Assembly: GCA_023386885.1 (NCBI GenBank)
Contig: JAEWIX010000064.1
Location: 1-64,000 of the forward strand
Direction of reading: 5' to 3'
Length of the DNA stretch: 64,000 bases
Source of the DNA: Pseudomonadota bacterium
GTDB lineage: Bacteria; Pseudomonadota; Alphaproteobacteria; Rhizobiales; Xanthobacteraceae
The translations under genes and the position numbers were made by a program. Positions 55,194 through 63,292 of this stretch are shown one piece after another; position 1 is the stretch's first letter, and each line of letters opens with the position of its first letter. Under the pieces are notes generated by a model, which was not told the origin of the DNA, did no database searches, and was given only the letters and a program-made list of their open reading frames with translations.

Positions 55194-55210
55194 TCGAGAC
55201 TGTCTCGAAG
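55194..55210. promoter_or_regulatory. Operator-like palindrome upstream of the His-rich gene
   Basis: TTCGAGA-CTG-TCTCGAA is a perfect 7-3-7 inverted repeat, 47 bp upstream of the start codon of the His-rich protein on the minus strand. Its size suits a dimeric transcription factor. It is not followed by a T-run. The regulator is unknown. Confidence 0.5.
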
Positions 55211-55416
55211 GCGTGTTGCCTGCTCGTGGGTCGTGTCCGGGATTGATCCCGTTCAGCGCGTGGGATGCGGAAGTGTGATCTGGCGCACGTTGCCCGTTGG
55301 CTGCTGAATTTCGGGCTTGACGAGGGAGCGAGGGCCGGAATGCCGCCTTGCCGGACCGCGATGGCGTCGATATAAGCGCCGCAACCTCCCTCCATGGTTG
55401 TTGCAAGGACGAAGAT

Positions 55417-55839
55417 ATGGCGATTGAACGCACCTTTTCGATTATCAAACCCGACGCTACTGCTCGCAATCTGACCGGCGCCGTCAACGCGCTGATCGAA
55501 AAGGCCGGGCTTCGGATCGTCGCGCAGAAGCGGATTCGCATGACGCGCGAGCAGGCCGAGACGTTCTACGCCGTGCACAAGGAACGCCCGTTCTTCGGTG
55601 AACTGGTCGATTTCATGATTTCGGCTCCTGTCGTGGTGCAGGTGCTCGAAGGCGAGGGCGCGATTGCCAAGTATCGCGACGTGATGGGAGCCACCGATCC
55701 GTCGAAGGCAGCCGAAGGCACCATCCGCAAGGCGCACGCCAAGTCGATTGGTGAGAATTCGGTACACGGTTCCGACGCGCCGGAAACTGCAGTGATTGAG
55801 ATCGCGCAGTTCTTCTCCGGTAACGAGATCGTCGGCTGA
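55417..55839 (+). CDS. ndk: Nucleoside diphosphate kinase
   Basis: Keeps nucleoside triphosphate pools balanced; 140 aa. IERTFSIIKPDATARNLTG opens the fold, the catalytic His is expected in the GTIRKAHA-to-NSVHGSDAPE block near residues 105-122 (NSVHGSD), and the ending is EIAQFF. The ATG at 55417 begins MAIERTF; the frame opens 23 codons earlier without homology. A 7-bp hairpin CCAGCGG...CCGCTGG follows 11 bp after the stop, without a T-run. Confidence 0.96.
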   Translation: MAIERTFSIIKPDATARNLTGAVNALIEKAGLRIVAQKRIRMTREQAETFYAVHKERPFFGELVDFMISAPVVVQVLEGEGAIAKYRDVMGATDPSKAAEGTIRKAHAKSIGENSVHGSDAPETAVIEIAQFFSGNEIVG

Positions 55840-55911
55840 AACACCTCAGCCAGCGGTTCGTTTGCCGCTGGTCGGAGCGTCATGACCGGCTGACGATAGG
55901 AGAACGGTGCC

Positions 55912-56739
55912 ATGGACGGGGGAATTTTCGATCCGGCGACCATCAGTGCGATGTTCGCCGAGTTCGAGCATAACCTCGTCCGCCCCGAATACTGGGTCGC
56001 TGTCCTCAAGATCATCTGGATCGATATTCTGCTGTCGGGCGACAACGCGCTTGTGATTGCACTGGCGTGTCGCAACCTGCCGGATCAGCAGCGCAAATGG
56101 GGCATGATCCTCGGCGCCGGAGCAGCGGTGACGCTGCGCGTCCTGTTCGCCACCATCATCGTCGTCTTGATGACCATCCCTTACCTGAAACTGGTAGGCG
56201 GACTGGCGTTGCTTGTGATCGCTGCCAAATTGTTGGTACCCGATCACGAGAATGAAGAGGTCGGTGCCGCTACCAATCTCTGGCAGGCGGTGCGATTGAT
56301 CGTTGTCGCAGATGTGGTGATGAGTCTCGACAACGTCATTGCCATCGCAGCGGCTGCCGACGGCCACATTTCATTGTTGATCTTCGGCCTGATCGTCAGC
56401 ATTCCGTTGATTATTGCCGGTGCTGCTCTGATCATGGCGGTGCTGGATCGGCTGCCTGTGCTGGTCTGGGCCGGCGCGGCGTTGCTGGGCTGGATCGCGG
56501 GGCATGTCATTGCCACCGATATCGCCGTCGAGCCCTATCTGCACCATGTGTTCAAGGGGCAGTTGACGCTGACGTTGGATGCATCCTCGGCCCTCTTCGG
56601 ATTCGTTGGCAAGTCCGTTGGATCAACCGACCTTGGCGAACTCATCATGTCGCTGATCGGCGTGATCATCGTGCTGATTGCCGGTGCGGTCTGGCGCCGC
56701 AAAAAGCTGCGCGAGATAACTGCCCTCAAGCCGACTTGA
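55912..56739 (+). CDS. TerC family integral membrane protein
   Basis: A 275-aa inner-membrane protein with about seven hydrophobic segments. The diagnostic TerC loop is WIDILLSGDNALVIALACRNL near residues 38-58 and a second acidic motif VADVVMSLDNVIAIAAAADGH near residues 133-153. Such proteins (YjbE/Alx-like) are linked to metal ion export or tellurite resistance. Its 3' end overlaps the convergent panE-like gene by 14 bp. The metal is unknown. Confidence 0.88.
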   Translation: MDGGIFDPATISAMFAEFEHNLVRPEYWVAVLKIIWIDILLSGDNALVIALACRNLPDQQRKWGMILGAGAAVTLRVLFATIIVVLMTIPYLKLVGGLALLVIAAKLLVPDHENEEVGAATNLWQAVRLIVVADVVMSLDNVIAIAAAADGHISLLIFGLIVSIPLIIAGAALIMAVLDRLPVLVWAGAALLGWIAGHVIATDIAVEPYLHHVFKGQLTLTLDASSALFGFVGKSVGSTDLGELIMSLIGVIIVLIAGAVWRRKKLREITALKPT

Positions 56740-57658
56740 TGAGTGCGCGTTCGCGGGCCTTGATGACGCGCACCAGTGTATCGTTGACCGGCGTCGGTAC
56801 GCCAAGCGGCTGACCGAGGCGCGGGATCGATCCGTTGATCGCGTCGATCTCGCAGCGCCTTCCGGCTTCGAAGTCCAACAGCATCGACGGCTTGGCGTGC
56901 GGGATTTTTCCGCCGAGTTTGCGAATATGCGCGATCGGATCGCCGACGTCGAGCTTGATGCCGGAAGCGTGCGCGACCGCAACGGCTTCCTCGGCGCAGC
57001 CGCGCGCAACCGGCCACGCATCGGCATCGTCCATGACTTCGCCGATTGTCAATCCGGTGGTGCAGCAGGTGGCGGAGAAGGTGACGTTCATGATCAGCTT
57101 TTCCCAGACCATGCGCTTGATGTCGTCGAACAGCATCACCTTGAAGCCGGCGGATTCCCAGATTGCCACCGACGCTTCAAGGGAGCGGCGCGGCAGGCCG
57201 GCGAATGCGCCGAAGCGGATCATCTCCATGCCGTTATGATGGACGTGGCCGGGGCCGCGCATCGACGCGCCGAAGCCGCCGACCACACCGACGGCCAGTC
57301 GGTCCGCACCGACGATCGGCGCGGCGATTTCCGGTGAGCCCAGTCCGTTCTGGATCGATTGCACCACGGTCTCGGGACCGATCAGCGAAAGGCTGGTGCG
57401 GGCGGCCGCCTCGACGTCGAACGCCTTGGTGGCGATGATGACGAGATCGCAGACGCCGACGCCGTCCGTCGTCGTTGATGCATGGAGGCGAACGGTGCGG
57501 TCGCCGCTGATGCCTTCGCAGCGCAGACCATCGGCGGCCATCGCCGCCGCGTGGTCGGGCCAAAGCGTGACGGCATGAACTTCGTGACCGGCATCCGTCA
57601 TCAGCGCGGCATAGACGGAGCCCATCGCCCCGCAACCCACAATCGCAACCTTCGCCAT
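56726..57658 (-). CDS. panE: Ketopantoate reductase family (PanE/ApbA)
   Basis: NADPH-dependent reductase of 310 aa; the PanE activity makes pantoate from ketopantoate, following PanB. The N-terminal Rossmann motif VAIVGCGAMGSVYAALM (residues 3-19), IKMVWEKLIMNVTFSATCC-like (residues 176-195, KRMVWEKLIMN) and GRRCEIDAINGSIPRLG near 265-281 are the ketopantoate-reductase features. It is a lone gene, 33 bp before purN on the same strand. Many ApbA/PanE paralogues act on other 2-oxo acids, so the symbol is provisional. Confidence 0.8.
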   Translation of the reverse strand: MAKVAIVGCGAMGSVYAALMTDAGHEVHAVTLWPDHAAAMAADGLRCEGISGDRTVRLHASTTTDGVGVCDLVIIATKAFDVEAAARTSLSLIGPETVVQSIQNGLGSPEIAAPIVGADRLAVGVVGGFGASMRGPGHVHHNGMEMIRFGAFAGLPRRSLEASVAIWESAGFKVMLFDDIKRMVWEKLIMNVTFSATCCTTGLTIGEVMDDADAWPVARGCAEEAVAVAHASGIKLDVGDPIAHIRKLGGKIPHAKPSMLLDFEAGRRCEIDAINGSIPRLGQPLGVPTPVNDTLVRVIKARERALIKSA

Positions 57659-57691
57659 GTCGTTGTCCTTGTCGGTTCGTGCCGTCGACCT

Positions 57692-58357
57692 CTAGATCGT
57701 CGTCGGGGAAATCAACGTATCGTCGGGGCTGCCGGTCGCGGCGGTTCTGCAAACTTCGTTGTCGATACGCGCATCGCCGTTCGCCACCAGCCGAAGGGCC
57801 TCCGGATAGATGCGATGCTCGATGTCGAGAACGCGCGACGCCAGCGTGTCGGACGTGTCATCCTCGCGCACCGCGACTGCGCCCTGCATGACGATGGGGC
57901 CCGCATCCATTTCCGGCGTGACGAAATGCACCGTCGCGCCGGAAATTTTCACGCCGGCACGTAACGCCTGACCGTGCGGATCGAGACCGCGAAAGGACGG
58001 CAGCAGCGAGGGGTGGATATTGAGCATCTTGCCCGCCCAACGCTCGACAAACTCCATGGTCAGCAAGCGCATGAAGCCGCCAAGGCAAATCAACTCGATC
58101 CCATGTTGATCGAGCGCCGCCTGCAAGGCCGCCTCGAACGCTGCGCGATCCTTGCCGAACGGTGTGCTGTCGATCACCAGCGTCGCGACGTCGTTTTCCT
58201 TCGCCTTGGTGAGGCCGGCGGCATCGGGCTTGTTGGAAATGACCACGGTGATTTCGGCCGGGAAGTCGGCGGCCTTGGCTGCCGCGATCAACGCCGTCAT
58301 GTTGGAGCCGCGCCCGGAAATGAGAATGGCGACGCGCCGTTTCACCGCTTTTACCAT
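57692..58357 (-). CDS. purN: Phosphoribosylglycinamide formyltransferase
   Basis: Adds formyl from 10-formyl-tetrahydrofolate to GAR in purine synthesis; 221 aa. It opens RVAILISGRGSNMTALIAAA, with the formyl-transfer site in LGGFMRLLT and NIHPSLLPSFRGLDPHGQALRAGVKISGATVHFVTPEMDAGPIV (residues 118-162), containing the active His and Asp. It overlaps purM by 7 bp. Confidence 0.95.
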   Translation of the reverse strand: MVKAVKRRVAILISGRGSNMTALIAAAKAADFPAEITVVISNKPDAAGLTKAKENDVATLVIDSTPFGKDRAAFEAALQAALDQHGIELICLGGFMRLLTMEFVERWAGKMLNIHPSLLPSFRGLDPHGQALRAGVKISGATVHFVTPEMDAGPIVMQGAVAVREDDTSDTLASRVLDIEHRIYPEALRLVANGDARIDNEVCRTAATGSPDDTLISPTTI

Positions 58358-59424
58358 GCGAGATCGAGGTGTCCGTCATAGACGACGCGCTCGTCGTCGT
58401 TGACGTCGATCACTTCACCGAGCTGCACGGCAGTTTCGCCGCTGGCACGGAAGCTATCCATCACCGCCGCGGCTGTGTCGCGCCCGACGATGGCGATCAT
58501 GCCGATGCCGCAGTTGAACGTCCGCAACAGCTCCAGTTCGGCGATGTCGCCCTCGCGCGCCAGCCATTTGAATACCGGCAGCACGGGCAACTGCGCGAGG
58601 TCGATCCGAACGCCGAGTGACTTCGGCAGCACGCGCGGAATGTTGTCGGTAAAGCCGCCGCCAGTGATATGAGCCAGTCCCTTGATGCCGCCGGTGTCGC
58701 GGATCGCGCGCAGGCATGACTTGACATAAAGCCGGGTCGGCGTCAGCAGCGCGCCGCCGAGCGTCAAGACGGGCGCAAATGGAGCAGGGGCATCGAAGCC
58801 AAGCCCGGACTTGTCGACGATCTTGCGCACCAGCGAGAATCCGTTCGAGTGAACGCCCGACGAGGCCAGTCCGATCACGACGTCGCCGGCCGCGATGCCG
58901 CGGCCCGGCAATAGCGTGCCGCGCTCGGCCGCGCCGACCGCGAAGCCGGCAAGATCGTAATCGCCGTCTTTGTAGAGGCCGGGCATCTCGGCGGTTTCAC
59001 CACCGATCAGCGCGCAACCGGACTCGCGGCAGCCTTCGGCGATGCCAGCGACGATTGTCGCGGTGGCCTCCGGATCGAGTTTGCCGCAGGCGAAGTAGTC
59101 GAGGAAGAACAGCGGCTCCGCGCCCTGGACCACCAGATCGTTCACCGACATCGCCACCAGGTCGATGCCGATGCCGTTATGAATGCCGGTCTCGATGGCG
59201 ATCTTCACCTTGGTGCCGACCCCGTCGGTCGCCGCCACCAGGACCGGGTCCTTGAAGCCAGCCGCCTTGAGATCGAACAGGCCGCCAAAGCCGCCGATTT
59301 CGGCATCGGCGCCGGCGCGGGCGGTGGCGCGTACCATCGGCTTGATGAGGTCGACCAGCCGGTTGCCGGCATCGATATCGACCCCGGCATCGGCATAGGT
59401 CAGTCCGTTCTTGCGCTCGGTCAT
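58351..59424 (-). CDS. purM: Phosphoribosylformylglycinamidine cyclo-ligase
   Basis: Makes the AIR imidazole ring with ATP; 357 aa. LTYADAGVDIDAGNRLV at the start, DGVGTKVKIAIETG near residue 65, VNDLVVQGAEPLFFLDYFACGKLD near 95 and GLAHITGGGFTDNIPRVLP near 248 are the PurM features. It overlaps purN and diverges from pgsA; the pair is a purM-purN operon. Confidence 0.96.
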   Translation of the reverse strand: MTERKNGLTYADAGVDIDAGNRLVDLIKPMVRATARAGADAEIGGFGGLFDLKAAGFKDPVLVAATDGVGTKVKIAIETGIHNGIGIDLVAMSVNDLVVQGAEPLFFLDYFACGKLDPEATATIVAGIAEGCRESGCALIGGETAEMPGLYKDGDYDLAGFAVGAAERGTLLPGRGIAAGDVVIGLASSGVHSNGFSLVRKIVDKSGLGFDAPAPFAPVLTLGGALLTPTRLYVKSCLRAIRDTGGIKGLAHITGGGFTDNIPRVLPKSLGVRIDLAQLPVLPVFKWLAREGDIAELELLRTFNCGIGMIAIVGRDTAAAVMDSFRASGETAVQLGEVIDVNDDERVVYDGHLDLAW

Positions 59425-59526
59425 GGGTTCAATCGGTCCTGGCCGGTTCCTGTGGTGTGGCGATACGGCGCGGCGGGGAAAACGTGGATTTCAAGGGTGG
59501 TTACGTCGAATTCTTGCGCCGTGCAA

Positions 59527-59555
59527 TGGTTCGGCAAGCTGTGGCTGCATATACT
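59527..59555 (+). promoter_or_regulatory. Weak candidate promoter for pgsA
   Basis: TGGTTC (59527-59532), 17-bp spacer, TATACT (59550-59555). The -10 is close to consensus but the -35 is poor. It is 75 bp upstream of the pgsA start. Sequence inference only. Confidence 0.3.
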
Positions 59556-59629
59556 GTGCACAGACCCGCGGTTTGTCGCGGTTGCGACCCCAACTCCTTG
59601 TGGGGACAGGTGAAAGTCCGGAACGTCCC

Positions 59630-60175
59630 GTGAGCATCCCGAACATCATTACGCTCATCCGCATTCTGCTGGTTCCGGTGATTGTCTGGGCCATCGCGTC
59701 CGGACAAATGAAAATCGCATTCGGAATCTTCGTGATTGCCGGCGTCAGCGACGCGGTGGACGGATTTCTGGCCAAGCGTTTCAACATGGCGAGCGAGTTG
59801 GGCGCGCTGCTCGATCCCTTGGCTGACAAGGCGCTGCTGGTTTCGATCTACGTGGCGCTTGGCATCTGGGGCGCGTTTCCGCGCTGGATCGTCATTCTGG
59901 TGGTGTCGCGGGACATCATGATTGTGGGGGCCGTCATCATTTCGTGGTTGTTCGGCAAGCCGATGCCCATGAAACCGCTGATGGTCTCGAAACTGAATAC
60001 GGTAGCGCAGGTGGCCTTGGCGGCTCTGGTGCTGGCCGCGCTGGGATTCAACTTCAGTTCGGCGCCCTACGAGCTTATCCTCATGGCATGCGTCACGGTG
60101 CTGACGCTGTTGTCGGTCGCCTTTTATATGGTGGAGTGGGTCCGTCATATGAGCACCATCGAGCTAAGTCGTTAG
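59630..60175 (+). CDS. pgsA: CDP-diacylglycerol-glycerol-3-phosphate 3-phosphatidyltransferase
   Basis: Inner-membrane enzyme forming phosphatidylglycerol phosphate; 181 aa. SIPNIITLIRILLVPVIVWA opens it, and the CDP-alcohol motif is DAVDGFLAKRFNMASELGALLDPLADK near residues 42-68, with Lys where the consensus usually has Arg after DGxxA. About five hydrophobic segments follow. The GTG at 59630 is the only start that gives this N-terminus; the frame opens further upstream without homology. It leads pgsA-hdaA-ppk. Confidence 0.93.
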   Translation: MSIPNIITLIRILLVPVIVWAIASGQMKIAFGIFVIAGVSDAVDGFLAKRFNMASELGALLDPLADKALLVSIYVALGIWGAFPRWIVILVVSRDIMIVGAVIISWLFGKPMPMKPLMVSKLNTVAQVALAALVLAALGFNFSSAPYELILMACVTVLTLLSVAFYMVEWVRHMSTIELSR

Positions 60176-60214
60176 GGCAGTCGTGTGCCGGCGAAGCCGG
60201 AACGGAGTCAATGC

Positions 60215-60901
60215 GTGTCGGTCAGTGCCCCACCTCGTCAGCTTGCGTTTGCCCTGCCGCACGCCGAGAGCCTGTCTCGCGATGACTTTCTCGACGGTCC
60301 GTGCAATGCGGCCGGATTGGCGTTGATCGATCGTTGGCCGGATTGGCCGAACCGGGTCATGATGCTGATCGGGGCCGAGGGCTCCGGGAAAAGCCATCTG
60401 GCTGCGATCTGGGCCAGCGAGGCGGGGGCGCGCGTGACCGCCGCCCATACCTTGACGGCAACGATGGTGCCGGCCGAACTCGCGACCGGCGCGCTGGTGG
60501 TCGAGGATGTCGATCCGGCGGCCGTGGATGAAAGGGCGCTGTTTCACCTCCTCAATCTCGCTCGCGAGCATGAGGCTTTCGTTCTGATGACGGCGCGGCA
60601 GCCGCCCTCGACCTTTGAGGTCGGGCTACGCGATCTGCGCTCCCGACTTCGGGCATTGCCGGTGATTACTCTCGAGCAACCGGACGACGGCTTGTTTCGC
60701 GCGTTGATCGTCAAATTCGGTGCCGATCGGCAGATGCAACTCGACGAGGCGGTCGTGAGTTATCTGGTCAGCCGCATCGAGCGATCCTCGGTGGCGGCAC
60801 GCGAGGCGATCGCTCGATTGGACGCGGAATCCCTGCGGCTCGGCCGACCGATCACGCGGGCGTTAGCGGTGGACGTGCTGAGGCAAGACAATCTGGAGTG
60901 A
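60215..60901 (+). CDS. hdaA: DnaA-related regulatory ATPase HdaA (Hda)
   Basis: A 228-aa protein with only the AAA+ part of DnaA and no DNA-binding domain, expected to promote DnaA-ATP hydrolysis and limit initiation, as HdaA does in Caulobacter. It opens PPRQLAFALPHAESLSRDDFL, with Walker A GAEGSGKSHLAAIWA near residue 54, Walker B LVVEDVD near 95, and sensor/arginine block DLRSRLRALPVITLE near 130-150. A GTG at 60215 with GGAG 7 bases upstream is chosen over the GTG at 60185. It follows pgsA. Confidence 0.87.
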   Translation: MSVSAPPRQLAFALPHAESLSRDDFLDGPCNAAGLALIDRWPDWPNRVMMLIGAEGSGKSHLAAIWASEAGARVTAAHTLTATMVPAELATGALVVEDVDPAAVDERALFHLLNLAREHEAFVLMTARQPPSTFEVGLRDLRSRLRALPVITLEQPDDGLFRALIVKFGADRQMQLDEAVVSYLVSRIERSSVAAREAIARLDAESLRLGRPITRALAVDVLRQDNLE

Positions 60902-61002
60902 CGATCCGAGTGACAGTGGCTTGCGCGGGCGGAAACCTGAAACGACATCGTCCGGTACCCTGCGACGATGCATCCATCGCGTTACTTGATCCTCTTTCGT
61001 CA

Positions 61003-61020
61003 ATGTCATTGAATTGTCAT
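61003..61020 (+). promoter_or_regulatory. Pho box (PhoB site) upstream of ppk
   Basis: ATGTCAT-TGAA-TTGTCAT is an 18-bp 7-4-7 direct repeat, 6/7 and 5/7 matches to the Pho-box half sites CTGTCAT and CTGTCAC, in the direction of ppk. It ends 55 bp before the ATG used for ppk. PhoB control of ppk is known in other proteobacteria. It also argues against the ppk start at 61019, which falls inside the site. Confidence 0.6.
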
Positions 61021-61075
61021 GTCGATAGAACATGGTCGGCGCGGTTGTCGCTGCCCTGATATTGGATTCCGGTCG

Positions 61076-63280
61076 ATGGATGCTGTTCAAACGATTGCGG
61101 TTGAAGACGAAAAGACCCACGCCGAGACCGCGCCATCGATTGCGTCCAGTCCCGAGCGCTATATCAACCGGGAACTGTCCTGGTTGCATTTCAATCGCCG
61201 GGTTCTGGAAGAGGCGGTCAACGTCGGTCATCCGGTGCTGGAACGCGTCCGCTTCCTGTCGATTTCAGCAAACAACCTTGATGAATTCTTTATGGTCCGC
61301 GTTGCCGGCATCAAGGCGCAGGTCCGTGAAGGCATTCTTGAGCGGAGTCCCGACGGCCTGACCCCGGCCGAACAACTCGTCGGCATCAACGAAACCGTCT
61401 CACGGCTCGCCATCGATCAACAGGCGATCTGGCGCGATCTGCGCGGCATACTCGCCGAGGTCGGCATCGTGCTGGTGGATGGCAAGGACGTGACCAAGGC
61501 GGAGCGCGCCTGGGTCGAGGATCACTTCCTTCACAACATCTTTCCGCTGTTGACGCCGCTGGCTATCGATCCGGCGCATCCGTTCCCGTTCATTCCGAGT
61601 CTGGGCTTCACGGTCGCATTGCATCTGGTCCGGGTGTCGGACGGCAAGCCGATGGATGCGTTGATCCGCATGCCGGGCAAGATAGATCGTTTCATTCGCA
61701 TGCCGTCAAACGGCAAGGACAGCACGGTGCGACTGATGACGCTGGAGCAGGCCACCAGCCTGTTCATCGGACGTCTCTTTCCCGGCTACCTCGTCAAGGG
61801 GCAGGGCGCGTTCCGCGTCATTCGCGACAGCGAACTGGAAATCGAGGAAGAAGCCGAAGATCTCGTGCGGCTGTTCGAGACGGCGCTGAAGCGCCGTCGT
61901 CGCGGTTCGGTGATCCGGTTAGAGATCGAAGCGACGATGCCGGAGGAGTTGCGCGCCTTCGTGCAACGCGCGCTCTCCACCGCCGATGACGAGGTGTTGT
62001 TGGTGGATGGCGTGCTGGCGATGAACGAACTGTCGCAACTGACGCGGCTCGATCGTCCCGATCTTGAATTTGTGCCTTACGTGCCGCGGCATCCCGAGCG
62101 GGTCCGCGACCATGGTGGCGACATCTTCGCGGCGATCCGGCAGAAGGATCTGATCGTCCATCACCCGTATGAATCCTTCGACGTCGTCGTGCAATTCCTG
62201 CAACAGGCGGCGCGCGATCCGGACGTGGTGGCGATCAAGCAGACGCTGTATCGCACCTCGCGCGATTCCCCGATCGTACGCACGCTTGTCGAAGCGGCGG
62301 AAGCCGGCAAGTCGGTAACGGCGCTGGTCGAGATCAAGGCGAGATTCGACGAAGAGGCTAACATCCGCTGGTCGCGCGATCTCGAGCGTGCCGGCGTGCA
62401 AGTGGTATATGGCTTCCTCGAATTGAAGACACACGCCAAACTGTCATTGGTCGTGCGGCGCGAAGGCGGCAGCCTGACCACCTATGTCCATACCGGGACC
62501 GGCAACTATCATCCGGTCACCGCGCGCATCTACACCGACCTGTCGTACTTCACGTCGGACCCGATCATCGGCCGCGACGCGGCGCGCGTCTTCAACTACA
62601 TCACCGGCTATGCGGAGCCGAGCGACATCGAGAAGATGGCGGTGTCTCCGCTGACGCTGCGCAAGCGCATTCTCGATCATATCGAAGGCGAGATCGCATT
62701 CGCGCAGCAGGGCAAGCCTGCCGCGATCTGGATGAAGATGAATGCGCTGGTCGATCCCGAGATCATCGACGCGCTTTATGCGGCGTCGCAGGCGGGCGTA
62801 TCGATCGAACTCGTCGTGCGCGGCATTTGTTGTTTGCGGCCTGGTGTTCCCGGTCTGTCCGACAACATTCGCGTCAAATCGGTGATCGGTCGATTCCTGG
62901 AACACGGCCGCATCTACTGTTTCGGCATGGGGCATGCGATGCCGGGACCGAAAGCGGCTGTGTATATCTCGTCGGCGGACATGATGCCGCGCAATCTCGA
63001 CCGTCGCGTCGAGGTGCTGTGCCCGCTGCAAAATCCGACGGTGCATCAGCAGGTTCTCGAACAGATCATGGTCGCGAACCTGAAGGATACAGAACAGAGC
63101 TGGCAGTTATTGCCGGATGGGTCGTCAACGCGTATGAAGGCGGCGAAGGGCGAGGAGCCTTTCAATCTGCACAACTACTTCATGACCAATCCGAGTCTCT
63201 CTGGCCGTGGAAAGTCACTCAAGGAATCGTCGCCGCGCCGGCTTACGCGCAAATCGGAACGGCAGTCATCCTCATCATAG
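61076..63280 (+). CDS. ppk: Polyphosphate kinase
   Basis: Reversibly makes polyphosphate from ATP; 734 aa, the usual length. SPERYINRELSWLHFNRRVLEEA opens the N-domain; the phosphohistidine is in YVHTGTGNYHPVTARIYTDLSYF near residue 475, and VKSVIGRFLEHGRIYCFG near 600 is the second PLD-like His motif. The C-terminus is Ser/Arg/Lys-rich. The ATG at 61076 is preferred since 61019 lies in the Pho box. It is followed 12 bp on by ppx. Confidence 0.95.
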   Translation: MDAVQTIAVEDEKTHAETAPSIASSPERYINRELSWLHFNRRVLEEAVNVGHPVLERVRFLSISANNLDEFFMVRVAGIKAQVREGILERSPDGLTPAEQLVGINETVSRLAIDQQAIWRDLRGILAEVGIVLVDGKDVTKAERAWVEDHFLHNIFPLLTPLAIDPAHPFPFIPSLGFTVALHLVRVSDGKPMDALIRMPGKIDRFIRMPSNGKDSTVRLMTLEQATSLFIGRLFPGYLVKGQGAFRVIRDSELEIEEEAEDLVRLFETALKRRRRGSVIRLEIEATMPEELRAFVQRALSTADDEVLLVDGVLAMNELSQLTRLDRPDLEFVPYVPRHPERVRDHGGDIFAAIRQKDLIVHHPYESFDVVVQFLQQAARDPDVVAIKQTLYRTSRDSPIVRTLVEAAEAGKSVTALVEIKARFDEEANIRWSRDLERAGVQVVYGFLELKTHAKLSLVVRREGGSLTTYVHTGTGNYHPVTARIYTDLSYFTSDPIIGRDAARVFNYITGYAEPSDIEKMAVSPLTLRKRILDHIEGEIAFAQQGKPAAIWMKMNALVDPEIIDALYAASQAGVSIELVVRGICCLRPGVPGLSDNIRVKSVIGRFLEHGRIYCFGMGHAMPGPKAAVYISSADMMPRNLDRRVEVLCPLQNPTVHQQVLEQIMVANLKDTEQSWQLLPDGSSTRMKAAKGEEPFNLHNYFMTNPSLSGRGKSLKESSPRRLTRKSERQSSSS

Positions 63281-63292
63281 AGGGTCTGTCGG

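Noticed and set aside
55850..55871. Hairpin after ndk as a terminator
   Set aside because: Stem of 7 bp without a following T-run; may be RNA-processing or chance.
61019..61075. Upstream ATG as the ppk start
   Set aside because: It falls in an 18-bp Pho box, has no ribosome site, and the added residues do not match polyphosphate kinases.
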